Assembly (NCBI GenBank): GCA_028355955.1
Contig: JAOMTQ010000001.1
Span: 1 to 64,000 of the forward strand
Length of the DNA stretch: 64,000 bases
Direction: 5' to 3'
Source of the DNA: Methylophilaceae bacterium
GTDB taxonomy: Bacteria; Pseudomonadota; Gammaproteobacteria; Burkholderiales; Methylophilaceae
Part shown: positions 8,433 through 20,812 of the stretch, piece by piece
Layout: every line of letters begins with the position of its first letter
Position numbering within the stretch: position 1 is the first letter of the stretch
The notes under the pieces: model-generated
Seen by the model: only the letters and a program-made list of their open reading frames with translations
The model's database searches: none
What the model was told of the DNA's origin: nothing
Made by a program: the position numbers and the translations under genes

Positions 8433-11400
8433 TTGAAACTTAAAGAGATTAAATTAGCTGGTTTTAAAACATTTGTTGACCCAACAACAATAAAAGTTGA
8501 TGCGCGATTAGCGGGTATTGTGGGACCAAATGGTTGCGGTAAGTCTAATGTGACTGAATCTATTAAGTGGGTTTTAGGATCTTCCTCAGCTAAAGAGCTA
8601 CGAGGAGGGACGATGGAAGATGTCATTTTTTACGGAAGTGATACTCGCCAAGCTGTCTCAAGAGCAAGTGTTGAACTCTTCTTTGACAATTCAGAAGGAA
8701 TGGCCCCTCAAGCATGGGCTAGCTATGCTGAAATATCTGTCAAGAGAGTTATTGAAAAAGAAAAAGGGTCAAGTTATTACATTAATAATACTCAGGTGAG
8801 AAGAAAAGATGTTGCTGACTTATTTCTTGGTACTGGCTTAGGCGCTAAAGGTTATGCAATCATTGGACAAAATACAGTCTCACAAATTATCGAAGCAAAG
8901 CCAGAAGAACTAAAAAACTTTCTTGAGGAAGCTGCTGGTGTCAGTCAATATAAAGAGAGAAGGAAAGAAACAGAATACCGACTGCGTGATACCAAAGAGA
9001 ACCTTTTCCGCGTTGAAGACTTGTTAAGGGAAATCAATCAACAAATCACCAAGCTTGAATCACAAGCAGAAACCGCAAGCAAATATAATAAACATCAAGA
9101 AAATTTAAAATTCCAAGAAGCTCAGGTCTGGGCATTGAAGAAGAGGGATGCGAATGAGTCTTGGGATCAAATAAAAACGCTTATTACTAACCAACAGGCT
9201 GAATTAGATCAATTCACAACAGCGCTAAGAGATATCGAAGTCAACGTTGAGAATGCTAGGCAAGAGCACGCTGACACATCTAATGAAATCAATTCTGCGC
9301 AAGCTAAATTTTATGAGGTAAATGCCCTTGTATCGGATGCAGAAAACGCCCTAAATAATATTAAAAATAATCTAGAGAGATTGAAGATTACATTGGTTGA
9401 GAGTGAGGAAAAATTAAAATCTCACACCACTTTAATCGATGAAATTGAAAAGGGGATAGAAGAAAATCAAAATTTAATACAAATAGAAAATGAAAAACTT
9501 TCACAGCACCAACAAAATGCCGGTGCTCATAAAGCCAAGCTCGTGAACGTAGAAGCTGAATATAAGGCAGCCGTTGAGAAGTTAGAATTTCAACAAAGCG
9601 AAAGTCAAAAAATCTTCGAGTTAATTAATTTAGAATCAACTCGAATTGATTATATTAATAAAAGTATTGAAGATTTAAAGGTAAGAAAAAAACAACTTCA
9701 TGATGAATCTTTGACGATAAAGGAGAAGGGTAAAAGTAATGACAGAACTCCTTCAAATCATATAGGAGATATAGATAATCAAATAGTGCTCGCTGATAAT
9801 GAGTTATCAAAGAAAAAAGAGTTACTCAATAAGTTAGAAAAAGAAACGGATAGCCTTAACTTGCTCAAGGATGAGCATCTTAAAAATTTTCAGCAAACTG
9901 AAATACAGATCTCGACCCTGTCAAATTTTGTAGAGAGTGATATGAATGATGAGGTTACCAGTGAATTTCTCAATGAAGCAGGTATTGATAAAGATAGAAA
10001 TATATTTAAAAAAGTTGATATCGAAAAAGATTGGCAAAAAGCAGTTGGTTTCCTCCTTTCAGAATACGCCAGCGCTTATGAAAGCACAAGAATATCCCCT
10101 AGATCACTTAAGGAGATACCAACAAACATAGCTGTTGTATATGAAGGAAGTTCAAATAAGCCAATCAAATATAATGTAAAACTCACACCACTGCTAACAA
10201 AAATAACCTCAAAAATACCTAATATAAATGACGTATTAACAGAGTGGCTATGCCATACGTATATTACAAATGAACAAGATCTAGAAGTTAATCTTAAAAA
10301 TCTAAACTTTGGTGAAATATTGGTTGATAAATCTGGAAATATTCATGGTAAAAACTTTCAAGTATTTCGATCTGAAAATAAAACAAAATCGAACAAACTC
10401 ACGAACCTTAAGCTGCTTGAAGACCTAAAGAAAGATTTACCTGGATACAAGAAAGAATTCGATAATACTATTAACATATCAGATGAACATATAGAAAAAT
10501 TAACGACAATAAAAAAAGAAGTAGAGCTTTTATCTGAGAAAAAATTTAATCTTATTGAAGAGAAAAATTCAATTAATTTAGAGGTGAATAAGCTGCAACA
10601 AATTGAAATTCATAGGCAGGAAAGAATCGTCAATATAGGCATCGAGCTTGAAAAGACAAATAAAAAAATAAGTGGTTTTATGGAGGAGCTTAGTCAAAAA
10701 CAAAAGAGTCTCGATGAACACAGTAAAGACAAATTAAATTTACAAAACAAATTAGAAGAATTGTTGAAGAATAAAAAAACCTCTGAAGTACAATTTGAAT
10801 CAGAGAGGGAAAAGGTATTTGCTCGTGATAAAACCGAGCAAGAGCTTTTATTTAATCTAAAAATCCATCAGACCAAGCATGAAGATTTTATTGAAAAATT
10901 AACTCACAATGCAAACGAAAAGCTTCGCTTAAAAAAATTAATTAATGATTCGCATAGTCAATTAAATGAAAAAAGCTCTGAAAACCAAGAATCAATGCTT
11001 AAAAAAAGCCTTCAAGAAAAAGAACAAGCGGAAAAAAAACTTATTAAGGCAAGAGAAAATCTTTTAACGAAAGAAGCTAACTTAAAAAATTTAGAAAGCA
11101 CGAGATTGGAAAAACAGCACTCACTGAACCCTCTTACTGAAAAACTCCAAGAATCTAAAATTCAAGAAAGAGAAGCACAGATCTTATTCCAGCAATGCTG
11201 TCAAGAAATTGAAAAAACCTCCCTTAAGGAAAGTGCTTTACTTAACGCAATCGACGCTGACACAAATGTCGATTCGATAATAGAAAAGTGTGATTCACTC
11301 CGTCTGAAAATGGAACGCCTCGGTCCAGTTAACCAAGCTGCTATCGATGAGTTAAATTCTATCCAAGAAAGAAAAAATTATTTACAAAAACAATCAGATG

Positions 11401-11936
11401 ATTTAACTGAAGCGATGAAAACGCTTGAAAATGCAATTAAAAAAATCGACAGCGAAACAAGAGAAAAATTAGATACGACCTACAAGGAAGTTAACAAAAA
11501 TTTTAGTATGTTTTTTAAAAGATTGTTTATGGGAGGAAGGGCAGAGCTTCAATTAATGGGAAATGAAATTTTAGATACAGGTCTCCAAGTATCAGCTCAG
11601 CCCCCAGGTAAAAAAAATACAACAATTAATCTTTTATCAGGAGGGGAAAAAGCATTAACGGCAATATCGCTTATATTTGCATTATTTAAATTAAACCCTT
11701 CTCCATTTTGTGTCATGGACGAAGTAGATGCTCCATTAGATGATACCAATACAAGTAATTTCTGTTCGTTAGTAAAGGAAATGGCAGAGAAGACACAATT
11801 TTTAATCGTTACACACAACCGAATTACCATGGAAATTGCAGAGCAATTAGTCGGTGTTACCCAGCAAGAGCTCGGAGTTTCAAGGATTGTAGAGGTTGAT
11901 ATGAGGGATATTGACGATATGGAGCTAGCTTACTAA
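8433..11936 (+). CDS. smc: Chromosome segregation protein SMC
   Basis: Walker A GPNGCGKSN, coiled coils with hinge, C-terminal LLSGGEKALTAISLIFA..VMDEVDAPLDD; TTG start. Confidence 0.95.
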   Translation: MKLKEIKLAGFKTFVDPTTIKVDARLAGIVGPNGCGKSNVTESIKWVLGSSSAKELRGGTMEDVIFYGSDTRQAVSRASVELFFDNSEGMAPQAWASYAEISVKRVIEKEKGSSYYINNTQVRRKDVADLFLGTGLGAKGYAIIGQNTVSQIIEAKPEELKNFLEEAAGVSQYKERRKETEYRLRDTKENLFRVEDLLREINQQITKLESQAETASKYNKHQENLKFQEAQVWALKKRDANESWDQIKTLITNQQAELDQFTTALRDIEVNVENARQEHADTSNEINSAQAKFYEVNALVSDAENALNNIKNNLERLKITLVESEEKLKSHTTLIDEIEKGIEENQNLIQIENEKLSQHQQNAGAHKAKLVNVEAEYKAAVEKLEFQQSESQKIFELINLESTRIDYINKSIEDLKVRKKQLHDESLTIKEKGKSNDRTPSNHIGDIDNQIVLADNELSKKKELLNKLEKETDSLNLLKDEHLKNFQQTEIQISTLSNFVESDMNDEVTSEFLNEAGIDKDRNIFKKVDIEKDWQKAVGFLLSEYASAYESTRISPRSLKEIPTNIAVVYEGSSNKPIKYNVKLTPLLTKITSKIPNINDVLTEWLCHTYITNEQDLEVNLKNLNFGEILVDKSGNIHGKNFQVFRSENKTKSNKLTNLKLLEDLKKDLPGYKKEFDNTINISDEHIEKLTTIKKEVELLSEKKFNLIEEKNSINLEVNKLQQIEIHRQERIVNIGIELEKTNKKISGFMEELSQKQKSLDEHSKDKLNLQNKLEELLKNKKTSEVQFESEREKVFARDKTEQELLFNLKIHQTKHEDFIEKLTHNANEKLRLKKLINDSHSQLNEKSSENQESMLKKSLQEKEQAEKKLIKARENLLTKEANLKNLESTRLEKQHSLNPLTEKLQESKIQEREAQILFQQCCQEIEKTSLKESALLNAIDADTNVDSIIEKCDSLRLKMERLGPVNQAAIDELNSIQERKNYLQKQSDDLTEAMKTLENAIKKIDSETREKLDTTYKEVNKNFSMFFKRLFMGGRAELQLMGNEILDTGLQVSAQPPGKKNTTINLLSGGEKALTAISLIFALFKLNPSPFCVMDEVDAPLDDTNTSNFCSLVKEMAEKTQFLIVTHNRITMEIAEQLVGVTQQELGVSRIVEVDMRDIDDMELAY

Positions 11937-11938
11937 AT

Positions 11939-13021
11939 ATGAATGATGTACAACTTGCACTATTAATAACAGGCGTAGTCATTATTTTTGTTTTGATTAT
12001 CTATAACTGGAGTGAATTAAAAAGATTATCAAAAAAACAAGCGAGTCTTACGAAGCCCAACAATTCTATTAGCGAAGAAAACGATCCACTTTTTCATAAC
12101 TTTAATGACATAGAAGTGACCTCTGAGGTTGTTGAGCCTTTTGAGCCCTCAGAAAAGGAAATTAATGAACCTTTAACTGGCTCAGAAAAGATAATTAATT
12201 CAAATTTGCCTGATGGCATTGACAGAGACATTGAAACTGTAATTTCGATTACATGCAAAAAGATTCAAGAGACAAGCAGTGGGTTACTTTTAGAAAAAAT
12301 TAAATTGATGTCAGGTGTCAGAGTTTACATCAGAAAAGATAATGATTTGTGGGCAACAGAATCAGCAATTTATGACTCTATTCATTACAACCAGATTCTT
12401 TTAGTTTTACTCCTCGCAAGTAGGAAATACACTCTAGATACTCAAGGTATTGAGGATTTTAAGCAACTTGCAAATGATATTTCATCAAATGTTGATGGGC
12501 CAATATTTTGGTTATCTAATCAAGATATTGAAAAAGAATCTTTTCATTTAAGTAAATTTAAAAAAGAAGTTGATCACTCATTGATTCTTCAAGTTTATCC
12601 AAAATCTGATCCGACATTTCATGCGGGGCCTTTAATAGACTTTTTTAAACAGCCTATCTTTAAAATTAACAATAAGTCTTATCACGAATTAATAATCCCA
12701 GATTCAGGCTTAAAGATATGCACATTGACTTCACTGTCTGGAAAGCCATTAACTATTAGTCATGAATCATTCCTTCAAGGAATTATTTTCAAAATGGATA
12801 TCCCAAATACCTTTAAAATTACAACTGCCTTCAATGAACTGATCCTTACAATTAAACAGTTCAACACCAAGCTTAATGGAGTGCTTGTTGATGTTAGCAG
12901 AAAGCCCTTGAATGATGACCAAATAAGCCAAATTTATGTACATTTAAAAAAACTAGAAAAAATAATGCAAGAAAAGAAAATTCCATCGGGCTCGAGTATT
13001 GCTCAAAAAATGTTCAATTAA
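11939..13021 (+). CDS. zipA: Cell division protein ZipA-like
   Basis: N-terminal TM helix, linker, C-terminal ZipA-like domain, located between smc and ligA. Confidence 0.75.
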   Translation: MNDVQLALLITGVVIIFVLIIYNWSELKRLSKKQASLTKPNNSISEENDPLFHNFNDIEVTSEVVEPFEPSEKEINEPLTGSEKIINSNLPDGIDRDIETVISITCKKIQETSSGLLLEKIKLMSGVRVYIRKDNDLWATESAIYDSIHYNQILLVLLLASRKYTLDTQGIEDFKQLANDISSNVDGPIFWLSNQDIEKESFHLSKFKKEVDHSLILQVYPKSDPTFHAGPLIDFFKQPIFKINNKSYHELIIPDSGLKICTLTSLSGKPLTISHESFLQGIIFKMDIPNTFKITTAFNELILTIKQFNTKLNGVLVDVSRKPLNDDQISQIYVHLKKLEKIMQEKKIPSGSSIAQKMFN

Positions 13022-15043
<2,022 letters not shown>

Positions 15044-15045
15044 TA

Positions 15046-15906
15046 ATGATTAAACAAATAACATTAATTTTATCTTTTATATTATTGTATTCAAATAATA
15101 TTTTTGCATATGATGTAAACAATCAATGTGAGATACAGTTAAACAAGGGCAAGTATGAGGAAGCTTTAAAAGCAGCAAATTCAGTCAAGAATAAGTATGA
15201 TTCTAATTTTTGTAAGGGTAAAGCTAATTTCCGTCTTAGAAATAATGATCAGGCAATTAATGATTTTGAAGTAGCTGAAAAAGAAGCTTCTATTCAGGCA
15301 GATCAAATGCAAGCAATCCTTTTCAAAGGTATTACACAGAGGGATTCCGGAGATTTTAAAGGTTCTAGTAAAACCTTTATCTACGGCTTTCAGACAGCAG
15401 AATTAGGTAATAGTAAATACCTTCAATATGAGCATCGCTTTTTATATCAACTGGGTATTAACATGCTTAGAACCAAAGAATTTTTAGACGCTCAAGATTT
15501 CTATACAAGAGCTTTAGTATTGGCTTCAAATGATAATGAGAGGGCTGTTTGTTATGAGGGCTTAGCTCAAACATACTTCTACAGAAATAAAGGCCCTAAA
15601 GCTGTCGAATATGGCTTAAGAGCAACATTAATGTTTCAAAAAACAGGTATGTTAGGAGAGTATGCTGATAGCAGTATTGAGCTTTCAAGATATTATTATC
15701 TAGATAAGAATCAAACTAAGGCAGTCGATACTCTAAAAAAACTTGAAAAGTTTTGCATTGATAATGGTGGAGAATACTACCTAGCTAAAACACTAATTGC
15801 TCAAGTTGAACTATATACAAAGATTGGTGATGAGAAAGCTGCTGCCGAAAGCAAAAAAAATGCGGAAACAGTGATGCAAAGATTAGGTATTAAGGAATTT
15901 GACTAA
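15046..15906 (+). CDS. Secreted tetratricopeptide-repeat protein
   Basis: Signal peptide and TPR-like helical repeats. Confidence 0.65.
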   Translation: MIKQITLILSFILLYSNNIFAYDVNNQCEIQLNKGKYEEALKAANSVKNKYDSNFCKGKANFRLRNNDQAINDFEVAEKEASIQADQMQAILFKGITQRDSGDFKGSSKTFIYGFQTAELGNSKYLQYEHRFLYQLGINMLRTKEFLDAQDFYTRALVLASNDNERAVCYEGLAQTYFYRNKGPKAVEYGLRATLMFQKTGMLGEYADSSIELSRYYYLDKNQTKAVDTLKKLEKFCIDNGGEYYLAKTLIAQVELYTKIGDEKAAAESKKNAETVMQRLGIKEFD

Positions 15907-15953
15907 ATTAAATTTGTTGTTGAGTTATGATGATTTGGGCTTTATGTACAGAG

Positions 15954-17282
15954 CTATTTCTTAAATTCTAATGCACCATCATTAACCTTACTTAATTTAA
16001 AAATAAGATATTCAACAAAATAATTTTGATAAAACTTATATGTTCTGTTCGGAAACTTATCCATGGCCCTTAATACGTAATTGGCCTGTATTGATGGCTT
16101 AGACTTTTCTCCCAAATACTTTGCAGTACAAGTGCTTAATTCTTTTTTCTTCATATATTTGATTGTTTTACAAATCCGCTCGCTGACTATTTCGCATCTC
16201 GCAGTCCAACTAAAATTTATATATCCTGCATGAGCAAAAAGATTTGGTAACCCACTAAACATCATCCCTCTGTACCAACTAGTATCATGAATATTTATTT
16301 TTTCATTATTAACAAAAATATCAATGCCGCCCAATAATTGCGCATTGCCACCAGTTGCCATTACTGTCAAATCACTATGGATAACTTTACCATCTTGTAA
16401 CTTTATTCCTGTTGGCTCCCAATTACTAACTCCTTGACGCTCTATTGATACCTTACTTGACTCAACAGCTCTAAAATAATCTTGATCTAAACTAGAAGCA
16501 GGGCGCTGGTCCCAATAATCATAAGATGGAGTGGTTACCTCATTATAATAAGGATCAGCCGCTATAATTTTTTTTCTAAGTGACTTTTTAAAGAATCTGC
16601 TAGATATATAATCTTTTAAAACCTGAAATGTTTTGAAGCCTCTTGATGATTTTTCTTGGCTATCAATGTTTATAATCCATGCCGGACTTCGCTGAACCAA
16701 TGTAACTTTTTTAGCTTCTTTGATAATTGAAGGGGCCATCGTGATGGCGGTGCAACCACTTCCAATAATAGTTACATTCTTACCTTTGAAGTCCGTATCT
16801 CCCCAGGCTTGTGTATGAACAATTTTTCCTTGATACTTATTCTCCCCTTTAAACTTAGGTTGGTGAGGATTATTACGATCGCGTGAGCCAGTACAACAAA
16901 TAACATATTGACTAGTATAATTTTTATTATCAGTCTTTGTAGTCCATTGATTATTTTTCCAGGAAATTTCTGATACCTGCGTATTAAAAAATATATTTTT
17001 TTTAATTTTAAACTTGTTTGCCGTTTGATTTATATAGTCTCTGATATTCGGTCCACTTCCTATTATTGGGCCTTTCCATGGATTAAAACTAAACCCATAG
17101 GTATACATATCGTTATCAGCACGAACACCAGGAAATTTCATCTGATCCCAAGTCCCACCAGCCGAACTTCTTGAGTCTAGTATCTTATATCTGATATCTG
17201 GAAAGTTTTTCTGCAGATAGTAAGCGGTGGTAATACCTGCTATTCCTGCACCAATAATTATTACATCTATCTTATCTGCCAT
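15954..17282 (-). CDS. Flavin-containing monooxygenase, Baeyer-Villiger type
   Basis: GAGIAG FAD motif; GGTWDQMKFPGVRADND; YQGKIVHTQAWGD; second Rossmann GSGCTA. Start MADKID at 17282 rather than the track start 17369. Confidence 0.8.
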   Translation of the reverse strand: MADKIDVIIIGAGIAGITTAYYLQKNFPDIRYKILDSRSSAGGTWDQMKFPGVRADNDMYTYGFSFNPWKGPIIGSGPNIRDYINQTANKFKIKKNIFFNTQVSEISWKNNQWTTKTDNKNYTSQYVICCTGSRDRNNPHQPKFKGENKYQGKIVHTQAWGDTDFKGKNVTIIGSGCTAITMAPSIIKEAKKVTLVQRSPAWIINIDSQEKSSRGFKTFQVLKDYISSRFFKKSLRKKIIAADPYYNEVTTPSYDYWDQRPASSLDQDYFRAVESSKVSIERQGVSNWEPTGIKLQDGKVIHSDLTVMATGGNAQLLGGIDIFVNNEKINIHDTSWYRGMMFSGLPNLFAHAGYINFSWTARCEIVSERICKTIKYMKKKELSTCTAKYLGEKSKPSIQANYVLRAMDKFPNRTYKFYQNYFVEYLIFKLSKVNDGALEFKK

Positions 17283-17296
17283 AATCAAAATCCAAT

Positions 17297-18178
17297 TTAA
17301 CTTTTCGCTTTCTTTCGCGAGACAAAAATACCAAAAACAATCAGTACAAGAGCTAATATATTTTGCCACAGCACAGGTTCACCCAGAACAATGGCCCCTA
17401 GAGTGAATGCATACACTGGGATAACGTAATTCATATTTGAAATAAAAGTTGCCCCAGCATTATTGATTAAATTAAAGAAAATTAAAGCGCCTAATCCGGT
17501 TGGTAATACACCAAGTGCCAACATATTTAGAGATGTTTTTAATGGAATGTCATCTAAATTTAGATGAACCATATCAGGCCATATTACGAACGCTAAAAAG
17601 CAGGCAAGAATAGAGGAGGCTGTTGCAGCTACAATCGGGTCATATTTTGGAAATTTCTCAACTACAACACCGTGACTCGCATAAGAAGCAGCCGCACCTA
17701 AAATTAACAGGATACCAAAAACAGTATTCTTTCCATCGCCAATAGATGGGGCTAAAATAAATAATACTCCAGAAATACCAAGTATGAATCCCAAGATCTT
17801 ATATCGATTCAGAGCATTATTAGGCAGGAAAATATGTGCTAATACCATAGTAACCAAAGGGACAAATGCCATTAGTAAGCCTGTCATACCTGATGTGATA
17901 TGCATTTGACCACGAGAAATAAGCAAGAAGGGCACAATATTACCAATGATGGCATATATAAAGAAATGAACCCATGGCGTTAATGTTTTAGGAAAGCTTT
18001 TTCGGCAAAAAATACAGGCTATTAGCAACACAATTGACCCTATCGCCAATCTATAGCCAACGGTTTGCTCGGGTGAAAAGTGGCCACCAACCAAACACTC
18101 ATGCATCATTGCAAAAGATGATCCCCATATAATAATAATTAGGCCAAGATATTGGTAATTTCTTAATGTGCTTTGCAT
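17297..18178 (-). CDS. EamA/DMT-superfamily transporter
   Basis: About ten TM helices in two halves, WGSSFA motif. Confidence 0.85.
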   Translation of the reverse strand: MQSTLRNYQYLGLIIIIWGSSFAMMHECLVGGHFSPEQTVGYRLAIGSIVLLIACIFCRKSFPKTLTPWVHFFIYAIIGNIVPFLLISRGQMHITSGMTGLLMAFVPLVTMVLAHIFLPNNALNRYKILGFILGISGVLFILAPSIGDGKNTVFGILLILGAAASYASHGVVVEKFPKYDPIVAATASSILACFLAFVIWPDMVHLNLDDIPLKTSLNMLALGVLPTGLGALIFFNLINNAGATFISNMNYVIPVYAFTLGAIVLGEPVLWQNILALVLIVFGIFVSRKKAKS

Positions 18179-18366
18179 GTTTTCCTTTACAACCTAGTTA
18201 GCTCATCAGTAACTGACGAATAATTATTTGTTGTTTTTGTTTGGTTCATGTCCAGATTAAATATAATTATATCTTAAGAAGAGTAGACCTATATTTAACC
18301 ATATTACATGGACAAATATAGATCTAAATAATTCATTTAACATAATATACATTATACGAAGTAATA

Positions 18367-19074
18367 TCAGTGTTCAGCTTTGTCTAAATCGGAACTAATA
18401 TCATCATCTAAACTTGCTTTAAGATACTCAATGTTGTGAGGAAGATCTAAGGTAAGCTGTTCTATAGGTTGTATTTTAATCTCAACCCTTGAAGATAAGA
18501 ACTCAAGTAAGTGACCTCCTCTCTGTTTATCATCTGATATGAAGTGAAGGTGATAGTCAGGTACCGTGACTGAATGCATAAAATCAGGTGTCCAAAATCC
18601 AACTAAAGTTCCTTCCTCTTCCTCGAAGAAAAACTCTTTCTGATCACCTGCGACATCAACTAACGGCCTATATGCCTCTTGTTTTGGAACAGACCGTGCT
18701 TTAACTGACTTAAATTTTCCAGTAACTTGAATCGCGTAGATCAAGTTTTTTGATAAGAATAAGGAGTCTATTTTCTTTTTTAATGTATCAAAGGTAAGTT
18801 GCTCATCAACAATTACCGAAGTTTCAGGCTTAAAATGTGTTACACAGGCATAGGGTGTTTCAAGGTTAATATCCGCTATATTAGTTTTTCCATCAGAGTG
18901 AAGGTCATAAAAAACACCATCTAAAAGTACCATCTCACCATCTAGATCATTAAAGGTACCTAAGCCAAAGTCTCCATGCTCAAGTACTTCTTTAAGTGTC
19001 TTATCTTCACGCAATATACCTTTAACGAGTGCGTTCACAGGGGATGAAACATAAAGGGAGTTAGTTTTTTTCAA
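18367..19074 (-). CDS. Alpha-acetolactate decarboxylase
   Basis: HGDFGLGTFNDLDGEMVLLDGVFY and PDYHLHFISDDKQRGGHLLEF signatures. Confidence 0.9.
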   Translation of the reverse strand: MKKTNSLYVSSPVNALVKGILREDKTLKEVLEHGDFGLGTFNDLDGEMVLLDGVFYDLHSDGKTNIADINLETPYACVTHFKPETSVIVDEQLTFDTLKKKIDSLFLSKNLIYAIQVTGKFKSVKARSVPKQEAYRPLVDVAGDQKEFFFEEEEGTLVGFWTPDFMHSVTVPDYHLHFISDDKQRGGHLLEFLSSRVEIKIQPIEQLTLDLPHNIEYLKASLDDDISSDLDKAEH

Positions 19075-19109
19075 TTTATATATTTCTTTTTAAGTATAAT
19101 TAATTGTAT

Positions 19110-20153
19110 ATGAAAAAAATAACAATTTTTACCTTTTGCCTTTTAATAATTATAGGAGCATTCAGTAATATTTCCTCTGCGAATGACAAAAAAGTTGGAA
19201 TTTTTTATGATGAAAGATTTCTTTTGCACGACACAGGTCCAAATCATCCAGAAAATCCTGAACGTTTAATTCCTGTCATTCGTGATCTTAAAAATAATGA
19301 TCAAATAACATCAAATACCGTTTGGCCTAATTTTGAAGTCGCAACAGCTGAGGAATTAAGTTTAGCTCATTCAAAAGAATATATTGAGCTAGTAGATAGG
19401 CAAGTTTCTCAATTAAACAACAATAGGGCCTTGTTAAGTACTGGCGACACCCCTATTTCCAAAGATTCCAATCTTGTCGCAAAATTAGCTGTAGGGGCAG
19501 GTCTAGAAGCCGTTGATCAAATAATGGCTGGTAATTTATCCTCTGCATTCGCGCTAGTGAGGCCTCCAGGGCATCATGCATCATCCTCAATAGGAATGGG
19601 TTTTTGTGTTTATAACAACGTTGCTGTTGTCGCAAGATACTTACAAAAGGAATATGGATTAGAAAGAATTCTAATTGTCGATTTTGATGTTCATCATGGG
19701 AATGGAACACAAGATATATTTTATGAAGACAATAGTGTGTTTTATTTCAGTGTACATCAACATCCACTTTTTCCTGGAACTGGTCGGCCAAACGAAATAG
19801 GCAAAGGTTTAGGTAAAGGTTATACATTAAATGTAGAGCTTCCTAAAGAAAGTGGTAATAATGAAGTGGTAAAAGCGTTTAATTTAAAATTGAGACCTGC
19901 AATGAATAAATTTAGACCAGAATTTGTATTAGTCTCCGCAGGCTTTGATGCTCACTTGGGAGATCCTTTAGGGCAGTTAAATTATACTGATGAGGGATAT
20001 GGAGTTGTTGCAGAAATCTTACAAGATATCTCACAAAAATATGCTGATGGAAGAACTCTTTATATGCTTGAGGGCGGATACAATGCAGACAATGTTTCTC
20101 AATCAGTTCAAAAAATTCTTAATGTTTTAATTTCAACAAACATAGATAATTAA
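19110..20153 (+). CDS. Histone deacetylase/AcuC-family protein with predicted signal peptide
   Basis: HPENPERL, RPPGHHA, DFDVHHGNGTQDIF, SAGFDAHLGDPLG catalytic motifs; N-terminal KKITIFTFCLLIIIGAFSNISSA. Confidence 0.9.
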   Translation: MKKITIFTFCLLIIIGAFSNISSANDKKVGIFYDERFLLHDTGPNHPENPERLIPVIRDLKNNDQITSNTVWPNFEVATAEELSLAHSKEYIELVDRQVSQLNNNRALLSTGDTPISKDSNLVAKLAVGAGLEAVDQIMAGNLSSAFALVRPPGHHASSSIGMGFCVYNNVAVVARYLQKEYGLERILIVDFDVHHGNGTQDIFYEDNSVFYFSVHQHPLFPGTGRPNEIGKGLGKGYTLNVELPKESGNNEVVKAFNLKLRPAMNKFRPEFVLVSAGFDAHLGDPLGQLNYTDEGYGVVAEILQDISQKYADGRTLYMLEGGYNADNVSQSVQKILNVLISTNIDN

Positions 20154-20163
20154 AACAAAGTTT

Positions 20164-20239
20164 GGGGGATTAGCTCAGTTGGTAGAGCAGTTGACTCTTA
20201 ATCAATTTGTCGCGAGTTCGAACCTCGCATCCCCTACCA
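20164..20239 (+). tRNA. tRNA-Lys(CTT)
   Basis: GGGGGATTAGCTCAGTTGGTAGAGCAGTTGACTCTTAATCAATTTGTCGCGAGTTCGAACCTCGCATCCCCTACCA; anticodon loop CTCTTAA; encoded CCA. Confidence 0.95.
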
Positions 20240-20240
20240 A

Positions 20241-20753
20241 TTAGTCTATGTCTGCTGCAAGATCTGAATATTCTGACTTTAAAATTCCGATAATTTCATG
20301 CTCCCCACAAAGCAATCCGGGATCAAAAACAATCTTAAAATAATAATTTTCCTCAGTAAACTTGTAATCACCTTCAAACTTACACGCACCACCCAATCCT
20401 GTAACTGGTAAACTTAGGCTCCACCCTACTTTTGTAGCCAACTCATAAGTCCCAGGCTTAACTGTCGTTTGAATTTTTGTGCTATAGGATAGCTCCCCAA
20501 CTTCATCATCATCAACATATAACTCAACATCTTGACCAATGGTCAAAGGATCAGCTGGCCTAACAAAATATAAATTTATTTGATCTACTTTAACTTCTCT
20601 AGACTCATTGGCCTCATTGGTTTCATTTTTGGCATCTTTATTTTCTTCCTTGTCATCACCAAGTGGATCAGTGATATTTTTGATGGATTCACAGCCACCC
20701 AAAAATAAACAAAGAGGCAATAAAAAAGCAATCGTAACTTTAGAGATTTTCAT
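20241..20753 (-). CDS. Lipoprotein, DUF2846-like
   Basis: Lipobox LFLGGC, charged linker, beta-rich domain. Confidence 0.6.
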   Translation of the reverse strand: MKISKVTIAFLLPLCLFLGGCESIKNITDPLGDDKEENKDAKNETNEANESREVKVDQINLYFVRPADPLTIGQDVELYVDDDEVGELSYSTKIQTTVKPGTYELATKVGWSLSLPVTGLGGACKFEGDYKFTEENYYFKIVFDPGLLCGEHEIIGILKSEYSDLAADID

Positions 20754-20812
20754 GTTTAATCCAAGACAAAATTAATATTTAATCCTACGCTTAATGATTC
20801 TGAACAACAATC

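Noticed and set aside
8363-8626. 87-aa minus-strand ORF over the smc 5' end
   Set aside because: Antisense to the highly conserved SMC Walker A region, no recognisable domain; shadow ORF.
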